Assembly: GCA_021813585.1 (NCBI GenBank)
Contig: JAKAJV010000128.1
Location: 1-57,824 of the forward strand
Length of the DNA: 57,824 bases
Reading direction: 5' to 3'
From: Bacteroidota bacterium
GTDB lineage: Bacteria > Bacteroidota > Ignavibacteria > Ignavibacteriales > Ignavibacteriaceae
Below are positions 1-8,121 of the stretch, in pieces. The position numbers and the translations under genes are program-made. Each line of letters starts with the position of its first letter. The stretch's first letter is position 1. The notes beneath the pieces were generated by a model. It did not search any database and had not been told where the DNA came from. It was given only the letters and a program-made list of their open reading frames with translations.

Positions 1-108
1 GAACATAACACAGGACATACGGACGATTTAAAAGCCAGACTAAAAAAACACAATGAAGGGGGCTCGCCGAATACAACAAAACATAAACCAAGATTTACCC
101 GAAAATAA
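1..108 (+). CDS. C-terminal piece of a GIY-YIG endonuclease-like protein (5' end outside window)
   Basis: Frame 1 is open from the first base and stops at TAA 106-108. The 35 visible residues contain GHTDDLKARLKKHNEGG and then TTKHKPRF, which is the pattern of the single-domain GIY-YIG nucleases (G-x-T-x-D-L-x-x-R-L-x-x-H-N-x-G, then T-K-x-x-x-P). In that family another 25-30 residues with a conserved Glu normally follow the Pro-containing motif. Here the frame stops seven residues after that region begins, so the gene looks C-terminally truncated and may be decayed. The catalytic GIY and YIG parts would lie upstream of the window. Function is inferred from the motif only. Confidence 0.5.
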   Translation, partial: EHNTGHTDDLKARLKKHNEGGSPNTTKHKPRFTRK

Positions 109-247
109 TTCAATGAGGAGGGTTTTAATATAATAGAATAAAAGTGAGTATCTGCTTTAATTTTCTAACCGCCCTTCGTATCTTTACAACTCAAATTTTA
201 GAATTTAATAATCAGAATTAACACAATTTTAGAGAAGACCAAATAGA

Positions 248-1690
248 ATGAGCAATGAAGATCAGTTAATTCCGCGCAGCAAAGATTTTAACGAATGGTA
301 TAATACGCTTGTATTGAAGGCAGACCTTGCCGACTACGGTCCGGTGAGGGGGACAATGATAGTTAAACCGTACGGTTGGACGCTGTGGGAAAATATTCAG
401 CAGGCACTAGATAAAAGGTTTAAAGCAACCGGCATCGAAAATGCCGCCTTCCCTATGTTCATACCAATGAGCTTTTTGGAAAAAGAAGCTCATCATATAG
501 AAGGCTTTGCACCGGAGCTGGCAGTCGTTACTCACGGTGGGGGAAAAGAACTTAACGAGCCGGTAGCCGTGCGTCCGACTTCGGAAACAATTATAGGCCA
601 CGCGTATTCCAAATGGATACAGAGCCATAGGGATCTGCCTGTGCTTATTAATCTTTGGAACAGCGTTGTACGGTGGGAACTTCATACAAAACTTTTTCTG
701 CGCACGCTTGAGTTCTACTGGCAGGAAGGACATACCGCCCATGCAACCGAAGCAGAGGCATGGGAAAGAACCAAATTGATGCTGGAAGTATATACCGATT
801 TTGCCGTAAACGATGCGGCTATTCCCGTAATACCGGGTGAGAAAACGGAATCGGAAAAATTCGCCGGCGCACAGCGTACACTAACAATCGAAGCAATGAT
901 GGGCGACGGTAAAGCTCTGCAATCGGGAACATCCCATTACCTCGGACAAAATTTTGCGAAGGCTTTTGATATTAAATATCTTGACGTAGATAATATCCAT
1001 CAGTTTTGCCATACAACATCCTGGGGACTAAGCACCAGGTTTATCGGCGCGATAATTATGACTCACGGAGACGATAAGGGACTTATTCTTCCGCCGCGCC
1101 TTGCACCTATTCAAACTGTTATCATTCCTATTTCTAAAACCGAAGACGAGAAGCAACCTGTAATGGATGCGGTAGATGCCGTTCAAAAGCAATTAAGTGA
1201 AGCGGGGATACGGGTTAAAGTTGATAAGCGGGACAATGTAACCGCGGGATTTAAATTCAACGACTGGGAGCTGCGCGGTGTTCCTTCCAGGATTGAAATC
1301 GGGCCGAGAGATGTTAAGAATAATTCTGTAGCAATAGCGCGCCGGGATGTACCGGGGAAAGAAGGAAAGGTGATCGCTTCTCGCGAAGGCCTTGCGGAAA
1401 GGATTAAATCCCTACTCGGTGAAGTCCAGCAGAGCCTGCTTAACAAAGCAACTAAATTCCGGGATGAAAATACACAGCAGGTTAAGAATTACGATGAATT
1501 TAAATCTGCAGTCGAAAAAGGCTTTGCTTCCGTATGGTGGGCCGGCAGCGATGCCGATGAAGCAAGAATTAAAGAAGAAACAAAAGCAACCATAAGGTGC
1601 ATCCCGTTTAATCAGCCTGATGGAAAAGGTACTTGCTTTTATACCGGCAAGCCTGCAGATAAGATCGCAATCTTTGCAAGATCTTATTAG
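248..1690 (+). CDS. proS: Prolyl-tRNA synthetase, archaeal/eukaryal-type (short form)
   Basis: Class II aminoacyl-tRNA synthetase that charges tRNA-Pro with proline in the cytoplasm. The length of 480 residues is that of the short ProRS type lacking the bacterial editing insertion (bacterial-type enzymes are about 570). Motif 2 is seen as RWE followed by R-x-x-E-F-x-W-Q-E-G-H-T (about 138-165), and motif 3 lies in the G-L-I-L-P-P-R-L-A-P segment (about 277-288). The protein ends in a C-terminal Tyr (F-A-R-S-Y), as is usual for this type. The C-terminal domain, which binds zinc in many relatives, shows only two Cys (about 451 and 462), so metal binding is doubtful. The ATG at 248 is preceded by GAGAAG at 231-236. 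The 139 bp before it hold no recognisable leader element. Confidence 0.95.
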   Translation: MSNEDQLIPRSKDFNEWYNTLVLKADLADYGPVRGTMIVKPYGWTLWENIQQALDKRFKATGIENAAFPMFIPMSFLEKEAHHIEGFAPELAVVTHGGGKELNEPVAVRPTSETIIGHAYSKWIQSHRDLPVLINLWNSVVRWELHTKLFLRTLEFYWQEGHTAHATEAEAWERTKLMLEVYTDFAVNDAAIPVIPGEKTESEKFAGAQRTLTIEAMMGDGKALQSGTSHYLGQNFAKAFDIKYLDVDNIHQFCHTTSWGLSTRFIGAIIMTHGDDKGLILPPRLAPIQTVIIPISKTEDEKQPVMDAVDAVQKQLSEAGIRVKVDKRDNVTAGFKFNDWELRGVPSRIEIGPRDVKNNSVAIARRDVPGKEGKVIASREGLAERIKSLLGEVQQSLLNKATKFRDENTQQVKNYDEFKSAVEKGFASVWWAGSDADEARIKEETKATIRCIPFNQPDGKGTCFYTGKPADKIAIFARSY

Positions 1691-1726
1691 AACCAAGCAG
1701 CAAATTCATTAAACAAGGAGTAAAAC

Positions 1727-2209
1727 ATGATTACTAAAGAAAACCTGTTGAAACTATTCAAGAAAGAATTTGCAACAACGCTTAAAGTAATGCGGGCTTT
1801 CCCCGAAGATAAGCTCAGCTTTACACCTCACGAACGATCGCAGACTGCTTCGCGTATTATGTCTACGTTCGTCTTTGAAATGTTTTTAATCGAATCGTAT
1901 GTCTTCGGAAAAAATTTGGACAGAGCAGTTTTCCAAAGCTATGCGCCTGATAACTTGCAGACGCTAATTTCGGACTTTGACAAGCAAACTGTTCAAGTTA
2001 TATCTAAGTTGGAAGACATGCCGGAAGATGAATTGAAAAAGACGGTTGAGTTTGCAGGTTTTAAAATGCCGGCCGATGAATTTATGCTGATGATGCTGTT
2101 CGATCAGATTCATCACCGCGGACAGATGTCGGTTTACATCCGGCTCGCTGGAGGAAAGGTCCCATCAATTTACGGCCCTTCCGCCGATGATCCGGGAATT
2201 AATCTTTAA
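1727..2209 (+). CDS. DinB-family putative metal-dependent protein
   Basis: 160-residue four-helix-bundle protein of the DinB/YfiT type. An early His lies in the T-P-H-E-R-S segment (about residue 38), and H-H-R-G-Q-M-S-V-Y occurs late (about 128-136), which supplies the His residues that bind a divalent metal in this superfamily. Members include thiol-dependent transferases, but the substrate cannot be read from the sequence. The start ATG has AAGGAG 8 nt upstream. It follows proS by 36 bp on the same strand and may be co-transcribed. The annotation as a DinB fold is firm; any DNA-damage role suggested by the name is not supported here. Confidence 0.85.
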   Translation: MITKENLLKLFKKEFATTLKVMRAFPEDKLSFTPHERSQTASRIMSTFVFEMFLIESYVFGKNLDRAVFQSYAPDNLQTLISDFDKQTVQVISKLEDMPEDELKKTVEFAGFKMPADEFMLMMLFDQIHHRGQMSVYIRLAGGKVPSIYGPSADDPGINL

Positions 2210-2434
2210 AAAAGTGTAATTAAAAATAGCCGGGAGGCAGGCCGCAATGGAAGATGTTTGATGGTAGATGGATAATGGAAAAACTAATTGAAAATATATT
2301 GAAACAAAAAATAAAAATATAAATAATAATACTATAGGTTTAAAATTAATTTGAAACAAGAGCTTCAATAATTAAATTAATCAAATTAGATATACGCCTA
2401 TAATTCAAAAATAAAATTTGGGAAGGATTTTGAA

Positions 2435-3457
2435 ATGAAGTTTAGAAAGCTGTCGGTTAAAAATACTAATGGAAAGACGAGCGAAGAAAAATTATCTGCA
2501 ATCGGTCTCGGCTGTATGGGCATGAGCCATGCATACGGAGTAAGCAACGACGAAGAATCCATCAAAGTTTTACATAGAGCTTTGGACCTTGGAATTAATT
2601 TTTGGGATACAGCCGATTTCTACGGGGCAGGTAAAAATGAAGTGCTTATTTCTAATGTTTTATCAAAAAATAGAGATAAGATTTTTATAGCAACTAAATT
2701 CGGTTTTAGAATTAAGGCAGAAATAAAAGACTTTAAAAGCATGAACGATGCTTATCTCGATTGTTCACCGGCGTATATTAAAAAGGCTGTTGAAGCTAGC
2801 TTAAAAAGATTAAACATAGATACGATTGACTTGTACTACGCCCACCGCATCGATCCGAATGTTCCGGTTGAAGAAACTGTAGGCGCAATGGCCGGCCTGG
2901 TGAAAGAAGGGAAAGTCCGTTATATCGGATTATCCGAAGCTTCAGCCGAGTCAATCCGGAGAGCATGCAAAGTTCATCCCGTTGCAGCTTTGCAAAGCGA
3001 ATATTCGGTATTAACAAGAGATATTGAAAATGAAATTATTCCTGTTTGCAGAGAACTGGGTATTGCAATTGTTCCTTTCAGTCCTCTTGCACGCGGACTT
3101 GTAACCAACACCGTAAGGATGGAAGCCCTGCCTGAAAACGATTTCCGCAGGACACTTCCGCGTTTTGACAATGAGCATTGGGAGAATAACCGGAAGCTTG
3201 CATACGAATTCGATTTGATTGCCAAGGGGAAAGGCTGTACGCCTGCACAACTGGCCCTGGCCTGGGTGCTTGCCCAAGGCGAAGACGTTATTCCCATACC
3301 GGGAACTAAGAAAATAAAATATCTTGAAGAGAATGCAAAAGCTGCCGATATTGAAATTACTCCAGCCGATTTGAACGATATCGAAAGCTTGACTAAAAAA
3401 TATCCCGACATTGGACCGAGATATAATACGCAGACAATGAAACTGGTGAATAAATAA
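2435..3457 (+). CDS. Aldo/keto reductase
   Basis: NAD(P)H-dependent oxidoreductase with a TIM-barrel fold, 340 residues. It starts with the [10 protein letters not shown] motif typical of the YghZ/AKR11-13 group. The catalytic tetrad is visible: Asp in W-D-T-A-D (about 57), Tyr in F-Y-G (about 62), Lys in A-T-K-F-G (about 88) and His in Y-A-H-R (about 135). The cofactor-binding end shows [13 protein letters not shown] (about 290-302). The start has GGAAGG upstream. It is followed after 36 bp by an SDR reductase on the same strand, which suggests a small oxidoreductase operon. The substrate is unknown. Confidence 0.93.
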   Translation: MKFRKLSVKNTNGKTSEEKLSAIGLGCMGMSHAYGVSNDEESIKVLHRALDLGINFWDTADFYGAGKNEVLISNVLSKNRDKIFIATKFGFRIKAEIKDFKSMNDAYLDCSPAYIKKAVEASLKRLNIDTIDLYYAHRIDPNVPVEETVGAMAGLVKEGKVRYIGLSEASAESIRRACKVHPVAALQSEYSVLTRDIENEIIPVCRELGIAIVPFSPLARGLVTNTVRMEALPENDFRRTLPRFDNEHWENNRKLAYEFDLIAKGKGCTPAQLALAWVLAQGEDVIPIPGTKKIKYLEENAKAADIEITPADLNDIESLTKKYPDIGPRYNTQTMKLVNK

Positions 3458-3493
3458 AATTTTCTTGTTTAAAATTTTAATCGAAGATGTGTA

Positions 3494-4306
3494 ATGAAAC
3501 CTATTGATAGGCAGACAATTTTAATTACCGGCGCAACCGATGGTATAGGCAGAATTGCCGCTTTGAAACTAGCTGAACTAAAGGCTCATGTTTTAGTACA
3601 CGGAAGGAATAAGGAAAAGCTGACAAAGACTGTAAACGAAATAAAAATTAAGTCCGGAAATGAAAATATTAACGGACTGCTGGCCGATTTCTCGTCCTTG
3701 ACCGAAGTAAGGCGGCTTGCAGATGATGTGCTGGCTAAATATTCAAAGCTGGATGTACTAATAAATAATGCCAGGGTCGGGTTCGCCGATGAAAGAAAAA
3801 GCAAAGACGGCTTTGAGCTTCGCTTTGCAGTAAATTATTTAGCGCCTTTCCTTTTTACATCACTACTTCTCCCGGCACTTAAAAGTGCTTCGCCGGCAAG
3901 GATTGTAAATGTAAGCTCTGCAGGACAGAGCTCTGTTAATTTTGAAGACGTAATGCTTGAAAAGAAATTCGACGCTGTTAAAGCATATTGCCAGAGCAAG
4001 CTTGCATTAATAATGTTTTCTCTCGACCTAGCCGAACAGTTGAAGGATGCGAACATAACCGTTAACAGCCTTCATCCTGGAACATACTTAGATACTAACA
4101 TGGTTCGCCGGTCTAATATAACTCCCATGGGCAAGCCCGAGTCGGGTGCCGATGCGGAAATTTATCTTGCAGTCTCGCCTGCTCTGGAAGGAGTTACCGG
4201 AAAATATTTCAATGTAAAAACGGAAGCGAAAGCAGACCGGCAAGCTTATGATAAGAATGCAAGAAACAGGCTGAAGGAGCTGAGTGCTCAACTGGTTAAT
4301 TTATAA
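3494..4306 (+). CDS. Short-chain dehydrogenase/reductase, retinol-dehydrogenase-like
   Basis: Rossmann-fold NAD(P)(H) oxidoreductase, 270 residues. The nucleotide-binding motif TGATDGIG lies at 13-20. The catalytic Ser is in N-V-S-S-A-G, and Y165 and K169 form the YxxxK pair (Y-C-Q-S-K). The usual N-N-A-G structural motif reads N-N-A-R at 91-94, an unusual substitution. The general layout (N-S-L-H-P-G after the active site, then a long C-terminal helix) resembles WWOX/retinol-dehydrogenase-like SDRs. It sits 36 bp after the aldo/keto reductase. A weak hairpin at 4309-4327 may end the transcript. The substrate cannot be inferred. Confidence 0.9.
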   Translation: MKPIDRQTILITGATDGIGRIAALKLAELKAHVLVHGRNKEKLTKTVNEIKIKSGNENINGLLADFSSLTEVRRLADDVLAKYSKLDVLINNARVGFADERKSKDGFELRFAVNYLAPFLFTSLLLPALKSASPARIVNVSSAGQSSVNFEDVMLEKKFDAVKAYCQSKLALIMFSLDLAEQLKDANITVNSLHPGTYLDTNMVRRSNITPMGKPESGADAEIYLAVSPALEGVTGKYFNVKTEAKADRQAYDKNARNRLKELSAQLVNL

Positions 4307-4308
4307 TA

Positions 4309-4327
4309 AAACCGGATGACGGTTTTT
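4309..4327 (+). terminator. Weak rho-independent terminator after the SDR gene
   Basis: Arms AAACCG (4309-4314) and CGGTTT (4320-4325) around GATGA, followed by only a few T. It sits between two convergent genes. Confidence 0.35.
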
Positions 4328-4380
4328 AATATATTGTTTCCCTTTTTTACATATTACCGGGCCTGCAATGTCCACTTGAA

Positions 4381-6144
4381 TTAGCTGACTCTCTTTCCGT
4401 TCATCAGCATATTCATAGCATCTTCAAGAGAGCCGGCGGGGGTAACCTCTCCCAAATTTACAAAATAAATTTCATCCGCATTCTCAATGGTATTTAAACG
4501 GTGGGCAATAATTACTTTTGTGCTTGCAGGCGGCAGCTTTTGCAAAATGCTTTCCAGAAGCTGTTCCGTAACCGTATCGATATTAGCCGTCGCTTCATCA
4601 AGAATAAGCAGCTCCGGTTCTCTTAGGATAGTCCTTATAAAGGCAATAAGCTGCTTTTGTCCAAGGCTTACACCGTCTCCTGTAGTTTGAATTTTAGTGT
4701 CAAGTCCAGATTCGAACCTATCGATGAGGCTTTGCAGTCCCGCTTTTGTTAAAGCTTCGGCTAGTCGGCCGTTGGAATAGTCTTTATAATTTTCATTTCC
4801 GTAAAGGATATTATCGCGCACGGTACCTGTAAATAAGAAAGGCTCCTGTAGAATGAACCCGATTTTCCTCGTTCGCTCTTCGGCTGTATAGGAACGGATA
4901 TCCTTTCCGTTAAGCAGCACTGTGCCTCTGTCGGGATCGTAAAGCCGGGCGATTAAAGAAGCCGTGGTTGTCTTTCCGCCGCCGGTGGGACCAATGAACG
5001 CGTAAGTCTTGCCTTTCTCGAGCTCGAAATTAATTTGATGCAGAACTTCTCTGCCGTTGGGATAGGCAAAAGATACATCTCTGAATGATACCACGCTGTT
5101 CGTATCAAGATTATTTTTGCCGCTTATAACCGGCATATTGTTTTCCAGGTTCATTATTATCGATATTCTATCCCAGCCTGCTAGAGCCACCTGGAAGTTT
5201 GCCCACAATGCGGCCAGCTGCCTTAACGGATTATAGAAGCTGTTTATGTATGCCAGGAAGCTGATAAGCAATCCGATGGTAAAGTTTCCTTCTGCTATAA
5301 GAAAAATTCCGAACACAAGAACTATAAGCTGGCCAATATTAGAAAGGAAACTGTAAACGGGCATCAAAAGGTTATTAGCAAGGCCGGCAGATACTGCCGT
5401 GGAATAATTTTCTATATTTGCCTTGTTAAAGCGCTCCCTAAAATAATCGCGCCTGTTAAAGGCTACTATTACTTTAAAATTATTTAAACTTTCCTGAACT
5501 GCAGAGCTGAGTGTGCCTACGCTTTTTAGGTTTACCGCGTTTTTATTTTTTACCCACGGCGAAACGAACCTTGTAAAAATCCATATTGCAACGGCTGGTG
5601 TAAGCGCAGCTGCACCGAGCGGAAAATTAATCGATAGCAAGAATATTCCGGACCCTATCATTATAAGTATGAACCTGAGGAACTGCATTAGAGATTGCGA
5701 GAAGAACTGGTTTATCTTGTCCGTGTCGTTGTTAATTCTTGAGATTAGGTCGCCGGCTTTATTCTGGTTAAAGAAATCTACCGGCAGCGCCTGCAATTTT
5801 TTAAATAAGATATTGCGGAGAGTAAAAAGCATGTGCTGCCCTACGGTGCCCATCAGCTTGGTTTGGATATACCCGGCGGCCAAAGAAACGATGTACATTG
5901 CCAGCAGTATTCCACTGAATAAAATAACGCCGTGGTAATGCTTAGTCTGAATATAATTGTCGATTGTATGCCCGATAATTACCGGGCTGAGTAAATTTAA
6001 AACTGCTGTAACTATCATGGCGGTAAAAGCCTGTATAAGAATCCTCTTCTCTTCCACAACATGGGTAAGCAGGCTTTTTAAAGCCGGCAAGGTCGATTTC
6101 TTTTTCTCTGTGCTACCGGTAATTAAATTAAGATTGTAGTTCAT
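4381..6144 (-). CDS. ABC exporter half-transporter, subunit carrying the catalytic Glu
   Basis: Inner-membrane ABC exporter half (587 residues from the ATG at 6144). Its six-helix transmembrane domain covers about 30-325 and is followed by a nucleotide-binding domain. Walker A is GPTGGGKTT (about 383-391), Walker B is LLILDEATANID with the catalytic Glu (about 511), and the switch His is present in IIAHRLN (about 546). The signature loop is degenerate (V-S-L-G-Q instead of L-S-G-G-Q, about 490). This is the pattern of the partner that supplies the hydrolytic Walker B in heterodimeric exporters such as TM287/288 or BmrCD. The longer frame to 6228 would overlap the upstream gene by 101 bp; starting at 6144 leaves a 17-bp overlap. 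The substrate is unknown; multidrug or lipid export is possible. Confidence 0.93.
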   Translation of the reverse strand: MNYNLNLITGSTEKKKSTLPALKSLLTHVVEEKRILIQAFTAMIVTAVLNLLSPVIIGHTIDNYIQTKHYHGVILFSGILLAMYIVSLAAGYIQTKLMGTVGQHMLFTLRNILFKKLQALPVDFFNQNKAGDLISRINNDTDKINQFFSQSLMQFLRFILIMIGSGIFLLSINFPLGAAALTPAVAIWIFTRFVSPWVKNKNAVNLKSVGTLSSAVQESLNNFKVIVAFNRRDYFRERFNKANIENYSTAVSAGLANNLLMPVYSFLSNIGQLIVLVFGIFLIAEGNFTIGLLISFLAYINSFYNPLRQLAALWANFQVALAGWDRISIIMNLENNMPVISGKNNLDTNSVVSFRDVSFAYPNGREVLHQINFELEKGKTYAFIGPTGGGKTTTASLIARLYDPDRGTVLLNGKDIRSYTAEERTRKIGFILQEPFLFTGTVRDNILYGNENYKDYSNGRLAEALTKAGLQSLIDRFESGLDTKIQTTGDGVSLGQKQLIAFIRTILREPELLILDEATANIDTVTEQLLESILQKLPPASTKVIIAHRLNTIENADEIYFVNLGEVTPAGSLEDAMNMLMNGKRVS

Positions 6145-7885
6145 AGCTGCTGGTGCTCTTTTGTGAATTATATATCTGGACGTATTCCGGGCATTGCTCA
6201 AGCAGATAATCATGCTTGCCCGCCGCAATAACTTCTCCTTCCATAAGAAGAACTATCTGATCGAAATTTTCAACCGGTGCTATCTTTTGAGTTACCGTAA
6301 TCAAGGTAATTCCCTTGTAGTTATTAGTTATATTCGATAGAATTTTCTGCTCTGTCTGTGCATCTACTCTCGCCGTAAAATCATCAAGCAGCAGTATACG
6401 CGGATTCAAAGCCAGGGCACGGGCCAGCATAATTCGCTGCTTTTGTCCGCCGGAAAGACTGGTGCCGCGCTCGGAAACAATTGTATCCAGCTTCTGCGGG
6501 AGTGAATTGATAAAATCTTTCAGCTCGGCGGCGGCTATGGCTTTTTCAAGGTATTCGGGAGTAACGCTGCTGTTGAATGCAATATTTTCTCTAAGACTCA
6601 TGTTGAATATTATACTGTCCTGGAAGACGAAGCCTATCTGTCTGTGAAAAGATTCCTTCTTATAGTCGTCTATATTCCTGCCGTCAAAATTCATACTGCC
6701 CGAGCTGGGTTTAATAAGTCCGGTTATAAGGTAAAGAAGCTGGCTTTTACCGGCAGCTGTGGGACCAATGACGGCAGTCTTAGAACCTGCCTGTATTGAT
6801 AAAGAAATATTTTTTAGGACGGGCTTTCCATCGTAAGCTACATTAATACCGCTTAGCTGAATATTTCCTTTTAGCCTGCTGTCTATTGTCCCTGTCTCTA
6901 ATATATCCGGCGCTTTAAGCACCCGGTCTATTCTCTGGTAGGAGGCCGTTGCCTGTGCAATTACGTTGCTCATGAATCCTATAATAATAATCGGGAAGAT
7001 TAGGAGCGCAACATAACTGTTGAATGCGGCAAAATTTCCGAGCGACATACTGCCGCTTATTACATAGTGCCCGCCCAGCGCCAATATAGAAAGCGTTGCC
7101 AGGTTAGATACAAAAGTGATAACCGGGATTAAAGTTGCGAATAACTTTAGAATTGAAATGCCGAGGTCCTTCGCTTCGGTATTTACAGCAAGAAATTTTT
7201 GATATTCCATCTGCTGCGAATTTATAACGCGGATTACGGCGGCGCCGAGTATGCTCTCGTTTATTACCTTGTTCAGCCAGTCTATTACCTCCCGGCTTTT
7301 TTTGAACAGCACTCTTACTTTTTTAAGAACGGCGTAAAAAGTCCCGCCGATGACCGGAATAATTGCAATCACCGTTAGTGCAAGCCGCCAGTTTATCGTC
7401 ATCAGAAGGATGCAGGTGCCTATAATTATAAACAGAGAAGACGCAATTGAAGAGACCGCTTGAGATACGAACATCTTTACCGAATCAATATCGGAGGTAA
7501 GGTTGGTAAGCAGGACCGACGGATTTGCTTCCTGGATAAAAGCAAAGCTCTGCTGCGATATTTTATCCGAAAGTTTTTCTCTAAGATCCCTGGCTACCCT
7601 TTCGGATGTAAATGTTTGAACCACGCTTTGCAGGTACGAGAATAAAAATATTACCAAAGCGGCTGCCGAAAACTCAGTTAAAATTATTTTGAAGTTGTAT
7701 GCGCCCGAAGTAAAGGAATCGATGCCGTAGGAAATAATTTTTGGGATGAGCAGGTTTACCCCGTTTCCCAGAAGCGTAAAGAACATAAGAAGCAAGACCA
7801 TTTTCATATAAGGCCTTAGCAGGGTGGAAATTTTCGGCTTTGCTGGGCCGCCTTCAGAATTTCTTGTCTTTGTTTTTTCCATCAT
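6128..7885 (-). CDS. ABC exporter half-transporter, degenerate-site subunit
   Basis: Second half of the heterodimeric exporter, about 585 residues, transmembrane domain then nucleotide-binding domain. Walker A is GPTAAGKSQ (about 374-382) and the signature is canonical L-S-G-G-Q-K-Q-R (about 475-482). The residue after Walker B is Asp instead of the catalytic Glu (L-L-L-D-D-F, about 498), and the switch His is replaced by Gln (V-T-Q-K, about 532). These changes exactly complement those in the downstream subunit: one ATP site is consensus and the other is degenerate. The frame extends to a TTG at 7909, but tandem ATGs at 7885 and 7882 are the more likely starts. None has a strong Shine-Dalgarno sequence. 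Confidence 0.92.
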   Translation of the reverse strand: MMEKTKTRNSEGGPAKPKISTLLRPYMKMVLLLMFFTLLGNGVNLLIPKIISYGIDSFTSGAYNFKIILTEFSAAALVIFLFSYLQSVVQTFTSERVARDLREKLSDKISQQSFAFIQEANPSVLLTNLTSDIDSVKMFVSQAVSSIASSLFIIIGTCILLMTINWRLALTVIAIIPVIGGTFYAVLKKVRVLFKKSREVIDWLNKVINESILGAAVIRVINSQQMEYQKFLAVNTEAKDLGISILKLFATLIPVITFVSNLATLSILALGGHYVISGSMSLGNFAAFNSYVALLIFPIIIIGFMSNVIAQATASYQRIDRVLKAPDILETGTIDSRLKGNIQLSGINVAYDGKPVLKNISLSIQAGSKTAVIGPTAAGKSQLLYLITGLIKPSSGSMNFDGRNIDDYKKESFHRQIGFVFQDSIIFNMSLRENIAFNSSVTPEYLEKAIAAAELKDFINSLPQKLDTIVSERGTSLSGGQKQRIMLARALALNPRILLLDDFTARVDAQTEQKILSNITNNYKGITLITVTQKIAPVENFDQIVLLMEGEVIAAGKHDYLLEQCPEYVQIYNSQKSTSSYELQS

Positions 7886-8121
7886 ACCGATCGTTAATTT
7901 GAATGCCAAAAATAGCTAAATATTTCGTAGCGGATTAATAATAATCGGTGAACTGCATCAAGTTGCCGGTGAATTAAATTTTACGCTCCAGTTTAGCAGA
8001 CGGGCGCACCTTCAAAATATTTTAAAGAGAATCCTTTATTAATAATTTTTACAGGTGGATATTAAATCGTATTTTAATGAGAGTTTATAGTCGTATCAAA
8101 TTATTTCTTTAAGGAAGGAAA

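Noticed and set aside
2238-2285. GATGG-rich stretch that looks like a one-armed heptamer array
   Set aside because: The period is not regular and there is no complementary arm, so it was not counted as a third heptamer copy.
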